Source: Allolobophora icterica
Taxonomy: Eukaryota; Annelida; Clitellata; Crassiclitellata; Lumbricidae
Direction of reading: 5' to 3'
Length of the DNA stretch: 64,000 nt
Assembly (NCBI GenBank): GCA_963556255.1
Contig: OY744607.1
Span: forward strand, 39,019,222 to 39,083,221
Positions within the stretch are counted from its first letter, which is position 1; each line of letters begins with the position of its first letter. Position numbers and translations under genes: made by a program. Below, in pieces: positions 20,974-33,965 of this stretch. The notes under the pieces were generated by a model. That model was not told the DNA's origin. It ran no database searches and saw nothing but the letters and a program-made list of their open reading frames with translations.

Positions 20974-21208
20974 ATTCAGTTCTGGAAGACGGACGATCCT
21001 TCAACAATCCGAGAGCACAGCATCATCTATCGGGAACCAGGTCCCTGCTGGCTTCTTCCGATCAACAGCCGCCACAAACGGGAGGCAAGCCTCGGCCACA
21101 TCTATAACCTCTGGCCGTTCACAAACATCACGGCGCAGATACGGGTCTTGAACGCCAGATACGAGGGACCTCCAAGTCAACCGATTACATTCTGCACAAG
21201 GGAAGGAG
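20974..21208 (+). CDS. neuroglian/L1CAM-like, exon B (FN3 second half)
   Basis: Acceptor CCCTTCTTCCAG, donor GTATGT. Opens in phase 0 to join exon A and closes in phase 1. Encodes 78 codons: IQFWKTDDPSTIREHSIIYR, then LGHIYNLWPFTNITAQIRVL, NARYEGPPSQPITF and CTREG. The L.PF..YTAQIRVLN...GPPS...F.T.EG signature is the second half of the third FN3 domain in L1/neuroglian. One N-glycosylation motif (NIT) is present. The EG|VP phase-1 boundary to the next domain is kept although the next exon is ~26.9 kb away. Confidence 0.82.
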
Positions 21209-21245
21209 GTATGTGGCAACGCATTTGGTAATGCACCTACACTCG

Positions 21246-21390
21246 TTCATTGATTGATTGATTGATTCATTCATTCATTGATTCATTCATTCAGAGACCT
21301 CAGATAGCCGCTTGGGCCACCACATGGTATCTCTGGACAACCCCTCTGACAAGACGCAGCACGCTTAGTTTGTAATTGTAATTGTAAGAG
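21246..21390 (+). repeat. (ATTG/ATTC)n and R1 fragment
   Basis: ATTGATTG/ATTCATTC repeats, then CAGAGACCTCAGATAGCCGC and ATCTCTGGACAACCCCTCTG, an R1 copy ending TAATTGTAATTG. Confidence 0.65.
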
Positions 21391-21539
21391 AGAGTATTTG
21401 CATATAGATGGCGCCTATAACGAGCCTATCATCAGCTGCTGCGCATGTGTTATGCCTTCGTTGATGAATGTAACTCGTATTTATGTACGAATAACTTTTG
21501 ATGCCTTTGGACTCAGATCTCATCATTGTTTCTGTTCAT

Positions 21540-21705
21540 TTCGTTCATTTATTCGTTCGTTCGTTCGTTCATTCACAACCTTCAGATGGCCGTTTGGACT
21601 TTCACTCGCTATCTCTGGACAACCTCCCTCGCAAGATGCAGCACGCTTAGTTTTAAAGTATCGCTTTAGCAATTTCAAGGTAACTATTACGATTACGATC
21701 CGTAT
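21540..21705 (+). repeat. R1 repeat copy
   Basis: (TTCG)n, then CTTCAGATGGCCGTTTGGAC, CTCTGGACAACCTCC, ATCGCTTTAGCAATTTC and tail ATTACGATTACGA. 21706-22385 holds nothing I recognise. Confidence 0.65.
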
Positions 21706-22389
21706 AGGGTAACTTAAAGATAATTGGGTTCTGAAGAGAAACAGCCTTTTTCATCAAGCTGGAATTACATCCCGGTGGTAGCCTCAGCCATAAGCACAGA
21801 ACACTGGCGTGCGGGATTATACCGAGACTCTGCCCTTGACCCTAATTCCATGGAACATCAGCCTTTATGCTGCAAAACTAACCGGGTGTCATTTCAATTC
21901 CTCTCTTTCATATACACAAACGCGTTGACTGCATCGATTCAATTGGTTTTTCCGATATACATGTACGGACATCACGTTATTCCTTTAACTGAAACGTTCG
22001 CTTTAAGAAATGTATCAAAGTTTCCAATACATTCATCTTTAGTACAATATAGCGAAGCAATCGATGACATCAAGCCAAGGACAGACTGGTTTATCTACCC
22101 TCCTTCCAACCCCGATTAGGTCTTGTCCACCAGTCAGAAGTGTTGACAAAAACGGATCAAATGCGAGACAGCTGACACAAACACGTGGTGGCCCACGCAA
22201 CTGACGCCGCCTCGCCGATATATATGCACGGCCCTCCGTGGTTTAATAGAGCGAAATGGTTCAATCTGCAGAGTGTCGCGATTTGCTCACATCCATCTTG
22301 TGTGGACACAATCCGAAGAAAATGCGCTCTAAAAGCCGATATATACTCCATTCCTATATTGAACGTTAAATAGAAGACTACGTCCGCGA

Positions 22390-22458
22390 AAATACACACA
22401 CACGCACGCACACGCACACACACACACACACGCGCGCGCGCACACACACACCTACACA

Positions 22459-22491
<33 letters not shown>

Positions 22492-22640
22492 TCTGTACTG
22501 CAATGCGACTCCATAGCATATATATTTTTGTGTATCTATCTGTGTTGTATATAAATTGAATTTATATTATATATGCATCTAAAATAGATGTATATATATA
22601 TATATTATATATGTATAAAATATTATTATATGTAGTGTAT
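22390..22640. repeat. CA/CG and TA-rich simple repeats
   Basis: CACACG/CGCG (22390-22490), then TATATA stretches to ~22640. 22640-23150 shows no gene. Confidence 0.85.
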
Positions 22641-23159
22641 TCATTAATGGTGAGGAACTGCATGTCGCTGTCTGGAAATACACAGGCCTGCAATACATGA
22701 ACTGCAGTGGCTAAGGTTGAGAACGGCTTCTCCCTGAGTTTCAGTTTCGAAGAGTACAAATCTAATTAAGGAATAATTTACTAAATTTCCTTCTGTCGTC
22801 CAACTACTATTAGTCGACGTAATCGAATTGAAATGATATTATGTTGACTTCTATGGCTTCTCCCTCCTTTTATGCGTAAAATCGAAACGAGTAATCGCAA
22901 TGAAAACCCGGAGATCGTGTCAGGCAGTGCTTGTTTTCTAGAAAAAAAGGTTCCGGAACTGAACAATTATGAAAGGGTTAAAATCCCTACAAAAACGGGA
23001 TTGGGGGTTGGGAGGGGTTTCAATAAACACTTAAAACAGTTCACAACACTGAAATTAAATTAAAATAACTAAACTATTGCTTTATTTTTAAAATAAATAA
23101 ATTATTTTTTAGTAGCTGAAAAAAGCATTGATGTCAGGTATACAGAGGTCTGGATTGCT

Positions 23160-23515
23160 CGTCCAGTCTCTTCGTTCTTCCATTCGACCCTCAATCCGTC
23201 TATCCATCCGTCTGTCTGTCTGTGGGTCTATTCCTTCAATCATTCACTATTTATTTCTTCGATCCTTCTATATATCTATCCATTCATCTATCCGTCCATC
23301 CATCGATACAATCATTCATTTTTATTTAATTCTTCAATCCATCCATTCAGTCATCCATCCGTTCATCTATCCATTCATCGATCCGTCCATCCATGGATGC
23401 AATCATTCATTTTTATTTAATTCTTCGATCCATCCATTCAGTCATCCATTCAGTCATCCATCCGTTCATCTATCCATTCATCTATCCGTCCATCCATGGA
23501 TGCAATCATTCATTT
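23160..23515. repeat. CATC/CATTCAT imperfect satellite
   Basis: Two ~75-bp units (TCCATCCATGGATGCAATC etc., 23385-23510) within CATC-type repeats. Confidence 0.8.
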
Positions 23516-23589
23516 TTTATTTGTTTTTTCTTTCGGCATCAACGATGTCTCTAACACGTAAAGAACTTACTCAGGGTCGTTGTCCATTT

Positions 23590-23675
23590 GGCTGTAGACC
23601 CTGGCAGTCTCAGAGGAGGTTAGCACTCGCCCATTCTACGCACGTTACAAGGCGAACGCTCAATCAATCAGTTAA
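23590..23675 (-). repeat. SINE-B degenerate fragment
   Basis: CTACGCACGTTACAAGGCGAACGCTC aligns with CCGCGCTACAAGGCGAGCGCTC in the SINE-B copy near 28520. Confidence 0.45.
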
Positions 23676-23869
23676 CCTCGATATGCAAAGTGGAATAGGA
23701 TGGCTTTAAGTGTTCATGCATAAGAACGTTCAAAGATGTCGAAGGAGAGCCGTACACAAGTGTAAATATCTATACAGGCTCTTGTACATTTGAGTGTTAC
23801 GCTGAAGGTGCTATATAACTGTCTGCAGCGTGGTTACATTAAATTAATTACATTACATTTCTGGCTCAA

Positions 23870-24005
23870 CTGCCCTCCACCGGGGGTTGTCCGGACTACA
23901 ACCTTTGTAGTCCGGACAACCCCCTCTCACACGACGAAGCTCTGGTGCCCTGCGATTAACGTTTAGGCCTTAGAGTAGTCAAAATTTTCAAGATTACGAT
24001 TACGA
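23870..24005 (+). repeat. R1 repeat copy
   Basis: GGACAACCCCCTCTCACACGACG, CTCTGGTGCCCTGCG and tail AAGATTACGATTACGA. A GTTGTCCGGACTACAA / TTGTAGTCCGGACAAC inverted repeat lies at 23886-23920. Confidence 0.6.
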
Positions 24006-24009
24006 GCTA

Positions 24010-25073
24010 TACATAGGCGCCGAGTTGACCAAAATAGTGTGAGTGCCCGAAGAAAGGAAAAGGAATTTTTCACCTTTTTTTACAATGTCATAGACCAATG
24101 CTACAAAATACCATGGTTCTCTCCAGTATCAATTCTCAATTCTTTTGTTTTGTAACTATAATGTCAAATTAATGTCAAATTACAAATACCGTGGCTTCTC
24201 TTGTCCAGGAATTCTTAACTCCTTCGTTTTATAATTATAATATCTTTATATGTCACAATGATTCACAACTAAATGGCTTCTCTCTCAAATTCAAGATTTC
24301 CTACCCTAATCCATCTGATCCTCTGCCTTCCAAACTTTCTCGTCCTCAACGAAACCATCCGTGACAACTGCTCTGCCTCTGCCTGGTCTCTGTGGCAAAC
24401 CGGACTCGGACCACCAACGGACATCGATCTCTGGACAACTCCTGGGATACGACGCAGCGCTCGTGAATAAGCTGGTGCTCTACGCTTGGCTTTACAGTGG
24501 CGCTTTAGAAAATTGGAGAATACGGTTACGATGCATTGTTTCAAAGCATGCCATTCTTTTAGGAGAGTGTCTGACAAAATTAATTAAATCTTTGACTATA
24601 TTGATCGTGTCTCTTTATTCTGGAACTCTAGATTTTGCTTCCTGAATGCCTAAATTAATTAAGTGAGTGATTTGTATAGTGAACACAGAAACCTTTATTT
24701 AAACCTCCTTAATTCGACTGTATTCCAGTTATCCCTCCACACATGGCAGAGCCTTGTCCTTTGCAATTTCCCACTGATAAGTCAAAACCAAGCAAAATAT
24801 CCTTGGTTATATTGAGACCAGTAGGTAGCCTATCTGCATTGAGTTGACGAAAACAGTGTGAATGCCCAAAGACAGTCAAAGCAATTTTCGCGCGTAAGCG
24901 CGGGGAAATTTTTTGGGATCTTTTGATAGATAAGTAACGCCAATAGAAAAATAATCTCTTAAAATGCGTTTTTGCGGGCTGATTTCTGGTGGTGCCCAGG
25001 CATAGGTGGGCCTCGCAGGGCCAATTTCTGGTGGTGCTGAGCACTCACGGGCCTCGCAGAGTCGGCGCCCATG
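24010..25073. mobile_element. DNA transposon with GGCGCCGA ends
   Basis: ACGAGCTA at 24002-24009 is repeated at 25074-25081 (8/8). The left end reads CATAGGCGCCGAG (after TA) and the right end, reversed, CATGGGCGCCGAC. The left-end sequence GAGTTGACxAAAATAGTGTG recurs in direct orientation near 24840, so the element may be composite. No intact transposase. An 8-bp duplication and CA ends fit hAT or P superfamilies; I cannot choose. Confidence 0.6.
24395..24540 (+). repeat. R1 copy inside the 24010-25073 element
   Basis: CTCTGGACAACTCCTGGGATACGACGCAGCGCTCG, GTGAATAAGCTGGTGCTC and GTGGCGCTTTAGAAAATTGG with a TTACG tail: one of the fuller R1 copies. Confidence 0.65.
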
Positions 25074-25249
25074 ACGAGCTACACAAAGGCAGACTAATAT
25101 AATTATTCAGGGCACGTGTGATCTCATTTAACGTAGGCCTGTGTATGTGTCGCTAGGTCTTCGAATCAATTCACAGCTCTGCTAGACAGTTGAACATGTA
25201 TAATTAATTAACTCTGTATAATTTATAATTGTAATTTAAGTACTTATTT

Positions 25250-25620
25250 TATGAGTTATTTATATAGCGCCTCTTCAAGGAAACTCATCCTAGGTGCTGC
25301 CGACCTGACTACGCAAGACCACGGTCGAATTGAACGGTGTTCAACCGCTTGGGAAAAGAGGCATAAGGGGTAGAAACTCATGGCGCAGATTGCGTGGAAG
25401 CCCGTTCCAGAACGATGGACCGAACACTGTTAAGCTTCCATGCATGTTGCACTGTGACAGCACGAGACGCGGAACAACCAGATTACCCTGTCGTTGTATA
25501 GGTCGTGTCATGCACATGACAGCTAACATCCTTGAGGAGGATTGCGTTGTGGGTGAAAGCAGTGAGCGGAACAAGACCTTAGTAACTTTCATTTGCAGTT
25601 CAAAAGCAGCTGCTTGCAAA
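25250..25620 (-). pseudogene. LINE ORF2 C-terminus and 3' end
   Basis: The minus strand encodes GNLVVPRLVLSQCNMHGSLT then VFGPSFWNGLPRNLRHEF: the VPR...G...SFSVxGPxxWNxLPxxLR end of a LINE protein. The 3' end has AGGCGCTATATAAATAAC. Overlapping + frames are shadows. Confidence 0.75.
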
Positions 25621-25932
25621 ATAATAATTTGCACGGATTTACACAAGTCAACTTTGAGCAAATGGAGTCACACAGCCATTTCATCAACTTACTATTCTAT
25701 TATGTAATTCTGCAGTTGAGGCTTACGCAAACGACATTATATATATATATAATATATATATATATATGATTACATGTAATTTGATTCTTAATGGCCATAC
25801 CCGTTGGTCTAATAGGAAAATGGATGTAGCGCCATTGCCAGAGGCCTTAGTCGATAGTTATTGCAAACGATGAAGACTTCAAAGACCTCTGTGTTCGATA
25901 GAAATACTTTGCTAAGTTCCGGAAACTCCTTT

Positions 25933-26385
25933 GATATAAAACAGCTATTAATTTGGTAATTAACTATGCCCTGAAACTGCATTTTATATTCCTTTTTGTC
26001 TAATTATGTAAAGACAATAGTTTGATGTAAAACTGTCAGAGTATAAAAGGATAACGATGGCCTGAAAACTATATTTTGGATTTCTATTTGTTTGGTTATA
26101 TAAATAAAATCGCTTGATTTAAAACTGTCGAGGTAATAAACTTTGGACTCAAACTAATTTTACAGTCCATCTTGTTTAGTTACAGAGGAAATAACGTTTA
26201 ATTGATATAAAACAGTCAGGCTAGGCCTAATTATCTATGGTCTGAAACTACAATTTAGATTCATAAATGCTTAGTTACATTGAAAGTCCTTTAGTTGATA
26301 TAGAACAGCCAAGGTAGGCCTAATTAATCATGTCCCGAAACTACATTTTGGGTTCTCTAGGGATGTCGGCATCAACGGTAACACA
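25933..26385. repeat. ~91-bp tandem repeat, ~4.8 copies
   Basis: Units begin at GATATAAAACAG-like sequence at 25933, 26024, 26115, 26204 and 26297 (periods 91, 91, 89, 93). Each contains a CTGAAACTACATTTTGGATTC-like block and a GTTTAGTTA block. Not coding. 26386-27393 shows no gene. Confidence 0.85.
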
Positions 26386-27401
26386 TTGACTGTGAGCTGT
26401 TAAGACAGAAACACAATGGATGTCCCGACAGTGTTTATGTTCTAATAGAAATTCTAATATTAACCTGCGTCGTGTGGCCCTTCACTTAAAGGCATTAACC
26501 TAAATTGGCTGTTCTATCATTTGTAGCGTTGTTGTGACAGGGTAGGATTTTCTAAATTGAAGATGCAATAAATAAGGATGTGCGTTGACAACACAACTGT
26601 TAGCACAAGCCAGAATTTCTGCGAATATTAAACTGTTTCCGAATAACATTATTATCTGAGCGCATTACTGAAAGATTCACTCAATTCCGCTTAAACTGGG
26701 TAGCTTTATGTATACTCTGTAACTCCGAAGACTCTGTACCTAACTCTTCCACTCTTCTGATAGCCACTGCTTATAGTGTGAGTAAGCAAGTAGGAGCATA
26801 GCTAAGATCCCGAATAGTATTCCATTGAAATGTCACACTAGAAGTTGTTGCGGCTTTGACAGGGTAGAGGGTGAGAGCCGGCCGATTGGCTTTACGGACA
26901 ATTTTAATTAGTAATTGCAGCTTTTTACATTTCCAACAGTTTCGACATGATGCAATAATAGCCAATTCATGTTTCTCTCCTTGGTAACTTTAACCTAGCC
27001 GCCTCGCAGATGCAGTAGAAAAAAGCAATTTATAAATTACTTGCCGAGTGACGGATCACACCTGGCGAGTTGCGAAATAAGTTCATTGGAAATCCACTCC
27101 CCTTAGTTATCTTTTATCTTACGGATTATATGTTATCCTTAATCTTTTGGCTTTTATGTTATTCCTAATCTTATGGATTACTTTAGGAAAGCACATAATA
27201 CAAATTGCATTTACATTCATTTCATTTTTCACCGAATTTCGTTCACTATTTCCCTAAATTGACAAACGTAGCCTAAAGGAGTGTGCTCACGGTAGCGCCA
27301 GAAGGGATTATAGTCCTGCTCGATAAGGGCCGCCTTTAACAAGGAAAACATATGGCGGAGATAGAACTACAGTGTTTGATCGAATCAGTAATGTCGTAAG
27401 T

Positions 27402-28364
27402 CAGAGGTGGGCAAACCTTTTGCACATGGAGCCACATTAAACGCCAAACAAATTCGGAGGGCCGGATAAGAAATTTCTAAGTTTTAATAACGACTAACAT
27501 GAAAAGAAGTTTACTTATTTATAATATATTAAATACAATTTGGCTGTTACTAATGAGATGTATGCGAGTGTGAACATGCATGCATTTAATTAACAGGTTT
27601 CCCATAATCCGGAGGGGTGTGCTGGTTGCAATTCACAGTTTAAGTTCAAGTTAAGATCCCTTAACTGAGACCTGTACTTGGATTTGTTTATCTTCATAGT
27701 TAAAATCTTTGTTGACAGATGTAAGTGGATGCGAATAACACAAACATTTTTAAAGCAAAAGTTTGTAAATTTGAGAATTTTTCCTTCCTGAGTGAAGAAA
27801 AGAATGTTATCAGGTCTGATCCTTTGAGCTGTTCTTTGAGAACAATGTCACGTTGTGGGTCGGTTAACTCCAGCTGAAGTTTAATTTATGAGCTAATTGC
27901 TAATGTCAAATGGGAACGGTATATTAAGCACAGCAAATTCAGTCTCAACTGATTTAAAATCCACAAATTATCTGGAGAACTCTTTTGTCAAACTTGACAG
28001 CTGAAGGCTATATTTGTCCTACCTTGCAGTTTGCAACTGCAGGATAAGAAAGTTCCCGTAGTTTTGTTCTTTCATCTGCTTTGCAATCAACATTAGCTTT
28101 ACTTGAACAGATTTCACTTCCATTTATACAGATCATGTGCAAAAACCTCTGCAGGGAAGTAGGGCGGATCGGCTGAGTTAATGCACAGACTTATTATTCA
28201 AGACGAGACCGGAATAGTAAGTATGAGAGCAGCGCCACTTGAGTAAAACGAAGAAAACTTCTCGTGGTCCGAATTTTTATTAAAATTTTCTGAAGAATTG
28301 TGGGAGCCGGAAAAAGTGTTGGCGAGCCGGATCCGGCCCGCGGGCCGTAGTTTGCCCACCTTTG
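27402..28364. mobile_element. hAT transposon, CAGAGGTGGGCAAAC type
   Basis: 8-bp duplication TCGTAAGT (27394-27401 and 28365-28372). TIRs are CAGAGGTGGGCAAAC and GTTTGCCCACCTTTG, with GGCCCGCGGGCC near the right end, as in widespread animal hAT elements. 963 bp with no intact transposase. Confidence 0.92.
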
Positions 28365-28389
28365 TCGTAAGTGAACAAAGAGATCTGTT

Positions 28390-28560
28390 AGGCATTTATT
28401 AAGCGCCACTACATAACGACCAAGCAGTAATAGATGGCGCTAAGCAATTGTGAGTGAAGGACTTGCTTAAGGTTCTTACACAGTACACAGAGGAGAATCG
28501 AACCCATATTCTCCGCGCTACAAGGCGAGCGCTCTTACTAATCTGCGTCTACCGCGTCCC
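28390..28560 (-). repeat. tRNA-derived SINE-B
   Basis: Minus-strand head GTAGACGCAGATTAGTAAGAGC (A-box-like) and GGGTTCGATTC (B box, near 28500), then CTTAAGCAAGTCCTTCACTCAC. It lies just beyond the hAT element. 28561-29130 shows no gene. Confidence 0.65.
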
Positions 28561-29134
28561 GGCATTCTGGTTGTCAACACGAATGTGTAAATGTTGACTG
28601 ATGATCACTTAACATGTGAATAAAATAACATAAAATGCATGATACCAACGTTCGCTTACACATTAATTTTGTTTAATAGTGCTTTTGTGAAACTACAGAT
28701 GTAGTCGCGTAAGCCTGCCATTCAGAAGCACTCTCAAACACGAGTGCTTAATATATGCTTGTGAGGGGATTGGTCATGATACGCAGTTAGCGTTTGCAAT
28801 TTTCTGGTCTACCTTAGTGCATTATACGTGCAAGAGCATTCATTTCTGATGGCATAGGTTGCATAAACCTACATCGATAAACCATAAACCTGCTGTTGCA
28901 TTGGCGTGATTGAAATTGCACATGACGATAATGCATTGGATCGTTCCTGCGCAGGCGATTTGCGAACAGATACTTAATCGGAAAACTATTCAAAGAGCCG
29001 GACACGATCAGGTGTAATTCCACATCGCCCACCCTTTATGTGTAGGTCAGTCAACCGTGGCCATGTTGTTTGATGGGTACTTTTACTTATCCACGATTAG
29101 CGTCAATCTGTAACAGTTCTACATTTTCCATTAT

Positions 29135-29136
<2 letters not shown>

Positions 29137-29173
<37 letters not shown>

Positions 29174-29251
29174 ATCGTTATTATTAATTTGCCCCTGGTA
29201 CCTCGGATCCATCCGGAATTAAAATTATTATAATTGTCATTATTATTGTTA

Positions 29252-29289
<38 letters not shown>

Positions 29290-29300
29290 TTTATTTTTAT
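29137..29300. repeat. (GTT)n and (ATT)n microsatellites
   Basis: GTT about x12 (29137-29173) and ATT about x11 (29250-29290). Confidence 0.97.
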
Positions 29301-29401
29301 TTTTTCCCCCGAGGTACATATAATCCCTCAGGAGTCTAAAATATTATGCTAGGAGCTGTTGTTGAATGTCTGAAAAATCAGGCCTCGTCCTCTGCAACAT
29401 C

Positions 29402-29535
<134 letters not shown>

Positions 29536-30159
29536 AGTAGCCATGATTCCTGAGGTTCTTAAATAATGTCCTTAGACAATAAAATGAACGTCTGGTACGG
29601 TAATAACTCGTTAAGTGCTGGCTAATTAAAACTTTAACGATGAGCTGCATTGGTTTCCCAGTCACTTTTAATACACGCCCTTCGTGAAAGTGTTAAAAGT
29701 GACACAGAAGGCGATTACACTGAAACGCTGAATGGTAATTGCAAGACGTTGGAAGAGGTACCTTGCAGTTTCTATAAAGTCTCGAGAAAGCGAGTTAGGA
29801 GGTGCCACAATAAAAAAAAGTCTTTAATGAATTAGAGCCTACTAATGATAATACACCAGGAAGCTGTTTTATCAAACGGCAGCAACGAATTAGACTATTT
29901 GTATAGAAAGCATGCACTGATGTTGGTTATGTGGGCCTTGTGCTGTGAATTAATCTCCATTACCCTGAATATTATATAGGCCTATACATTGCAACTGCAC
30001 TATTGTCAGTGTACATGCATATTACAAATGCACATGTCCTATAATAATATTATAGGCCTATGTCGGGCCAATGCTAGGCAAAGACAGCATGGACAATTGT
30101 TGTGCTACCTATCCTCGATAGCGCATGCACAATTTGCACGCATGTACATAAGTACTTAC

Positions 30160-30326
30160 ATAATTACATACATTTCAGCATATTTATACATATATATTCA
30201 TACATCATACATACTACATACATACACACCTGTCTGCATGCCACACATACATATATACATTCATGCATACATATATACATAGATACATGCATACATGCAA
30301 ACACACATGCACATACATATACACAT

Positions 30327-30385
<59 letters not shown>

Positions 30386-30420
30386 GATTAATACATGCAC
30401 GCAGAAACCCACGTGCATAC
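30160..30420. repeat. CATA/CA/TA microsatellites
   Basis: ACATACAT-type repeats ending in (CA)n 30328-30366 and TATATA. Confidence 0.9.
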
Positions 30421-30439
30421 ATCCATACACGTACAGTCC

Positions 30440-30745
30440 AGAGCGTATACGTGTGGCGCGTGGCTTAAGTAGCTGTAGTGTCGGAGAACAGCGATAATTC
30501 TGAGTCTACTCCACCGTCGAGGACGTCATCGTCGACGTCATTCATTCGTGTGACTTGTGCGCGTGACGTATCGTTTACATTGATCCCTTAAACTGCAATT
30601 ACAACTCTATATTCCGGTCGTGTGTGTCTGTGGTTGCCCGTCAGTGCCACTACCAGTCGCTCATTAGTTTCGCTGGACCTACTTCCGACGTCGTCAGCGT
30701 CGACCCGAAGACCGTGTTAACACGGTCTGCAGGCCGATGGACGAC
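30440..30745. promoter_or_regulatory. CpG-dense block with CRE-like sites
   Basis: GACGTCATCGTCGACGTCATT (about 30511-30541) holds two CGTCA motifs and TGACGTA follows near 30564. No linked exon, so a regulatory role is only a suggestion. Confidence 0.25.
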
Positions 30746-30764
30746 GATCCAAGGCACAGAAACA

Positions 30765-31640
<876 letters not shown>

Positions 31641-31839
31641 GAAGGGTAGAGAGCTAGGGAGACTCGATAAAGAGAAGTACGGGTAGAACTGAAGGGGCTA
31701 GACGAGCCAGATGTACCCGTACGACTAGACCACAGTACACATAACCACCGACCCTACCGACCTCGACTGACCGACACACTGACCAGCGGCATCAGCGACG
31801 ACTATTTGACCATGGAAATGGGTTGCCAAGGACAACGGA

Positions 31840-32510
31840 CTAAAGAAAGTACTGAGAAAGGAATAAAGGAAGGACGAATGAAAGGACGGAATAAACAAAG
31901 GACGAATGAAAGGACAGAATAAAGAAAGGACAAATGAAAGGAGAGAATAAAGGAAGGACGAATGAAAGGACGGACCAAAGGACCGAGAGATGGACTAAAC
32001 AAATCTAGTAACAAAAAGACAGACTAAAGAACGGAAGAACTAAACACGGATTAACTAAAGGTGGACTAAAGGACCGAGGTGCTGATGTAAGAAATAAAGC
32101 ACGGACTGAAGAACGGATGGATGAATGGACGGACGACTAAAGAACGACCTGAAGGACGGACTAAAGAACGGGACAAAAGAAGAACTAATATATATATGGG
32201 CAGTGTAAAGAACATATATGACATACTAATGGAAGGACTAAAGACGGATTAAATAACAAACGGGTTAAAACAAAATAAACAGTTGAAGGACTAAAAACTA
32301 ACGAGCCAAAGTTGGCTAAGGAACGGACGGATGGACAAGAGTATGGAAATATCAAAGAGAAGAATAATTATTAAGGGACGGGAAGACTAAAGGACTAATT
32401 TAAAACGACTCAAAACCGAACCAAACGATGAGCAGACTAAAATGAGGACTAATTCGTGGCCTAAACAAAAAACTAAAGTGCAGACTAAAGGACAGAAGGA
32501 GTAAAGAAGG
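31840..32510. repeat. degenerate GACTAAAGGAC repeats
   Basis: Loose repeats of AAAGGAAGGACGAATGAAAGG, then GGACTAAAGAACGGA. 32510-32870 shows no gene. Confidence 0.7.
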
Positions 32511-32876
32511 GAGAGTTTAGGGCGGACATCGACGGGGATGGATAGATGGGCAGATGGCAAACGGAGAAGAGATGGTAGAACACAGACGGTGGGATGTCTG
32601 ATAAAAGGATGGATAGATTAAAGGGGCGCCTATGGATGGAGTGTTTCAATTAGATGGACGAGGTAAGCGAGACAAACTCGTCGAAAACACAGTTAAGGAG
32701 GAATGTAAACGAAGCTGAGATAGATCGAGACTCTACGGTAGTGTATCATCATCCAAGCACCCATTTTGAAGGACACGGTTTAGATTTCCTAAGACAAAGA
32801 ACATTACCTGAATAAAACCTGAATATAAAATCCTAGTATATAACTATTTCTTATAACTGCAATGGCACATTCATAT

Positions 32877-33000
32877 ATAACGCCTCTACATTTTAACTAA
32901 CCGACCAATCTCCTTTCCACGTTCAGCCCTCTAATTATTGGTGGGCACTGGGTATAGAGGCGCTTTAGAAGTTTTTAAATACAATACAATACAATACCTC
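32877..33000 (+). repeat. LINE/SINE 3' tail, (ACAAT)n type
   Basis: GGGTATAGAGGCGCTTTAGAAGTTTTTAAAT followed by ACAATACAATACAATACC. Confidence 0.5.
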
Positions 33001-33009
33001 TCATACAAA

Positions 33010-33665
33010 CAGATATTGCATCGGATCAATGCACACCGTGACTCCTGATGTGTCCCGCACCCGAACAGTATTTGACTCTCGGGAGTTTCGATCGTTGGTC
33101 CAAAGCATTGGAATTCGCTTCCAAGTGCAGTTCGTTTTGTCAATCCTTTGATGTCAGTCAGGTCTCAACTGAAGAATTATCTCTTTCAACTTACCGATTC
33201 CCACCGCAACCTGCGTCTGGTGTCCCTCATCTATCGGACTTCCAACGGGATTCTCAATGGATTATGATTTTTTAGTACTATTTCCCTCGAAGCAGTGGCG
33301 GATCCAGAGGGGGGCGATTGGGGCGATCGCCCCCTAAGAGTCCAAAGAATATTTTTTTATATTTAAAATTTAAAAATTTCATATACCGTACTATACTGTA
33401 CTACAGGATAAATGTCATGTGATCATTATTACGCATGTACAGCGCCGGACTGCAGTTTGAATATTACTTCTACACACCCTTGCTTTAATCATGCTCTAAA
33501 CTTGATAAGTAATTTTAATTTTAATTCCTTTGACCTTGGACGTCCATGAAATCGCCCCCCGTAAAGTAAAAGTCTAGATCCGCCCCTGCCTCGAAGCGAC
33601 CTCCATCGACTGATGTCTTATGAAAACGGCGCTATAGAAGTCATTAGATTAGATTAGACTAGATT
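33010..33665 (+). pseudogene. LINE ORF2 C-terminus and 3' UTR, split by a hAT element
   Basis: VSIVGPKHWNSLPSAVRFVN and VRSQLKNYLFQLTD (33086-33207) are the LINE C-terminal signature in sense orientation. The 3' UTR is interrupted at 33292/33589 by the hAT insertion and resumes to GAAAACGGCGCTATAGAAG with an (ATTAG)n tail. Confidence 0.75.
33293..33588. mobile_element. 296-bp non-autonomous hAT element
   Basis: 8-bp duplication CCTCGAAG (33285-33292, 33589-33596). Ends CAGTGGCGGATCCAGAGGGG and CTAGATCCGCCCCTG. A GGGGCGATCGCCCC palindrome lies at 33320-33335. No coding capacity. Confidence 0.92.
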
Positions 33666-33790
33666 AGACCATTTTCAAATAGTATGGTCTTCAACCGCTG
33701 GCGAAATTGAAGGTAGAGAACAGTCCTGTTGCATGATGAGGGGCCGACAACAGCTAACGTGATGCACTGTGAAAGTAGGGCAATATATAT
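33660..33790 (-). pseudogene. LINE ORF2 C-terminal scrap
   Basis: The minus strand encodes VVGPSSCNRTVLYLQFRQRL then KTILFE, fitting the FKxxLKTxLF end of LINE proteins. ACAG repeats follow to 33870. Confidence 0.5.
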
Positions 33791-33965
33791 ATACAGGGAA
33801 AGAGAGACATACAAAGACAGGGAGTGAGAGACAGAAATACAGAGAGACAGATAGAGAGACACAGGATGTAATAATAGGTAAAGTATTTTAGCGAAATCTG
33901 TTACGTTCTTATTGAAAAGCTTAACTTTGCGATTATGGACAAACTTTCCTGATAGCCATGTATAT

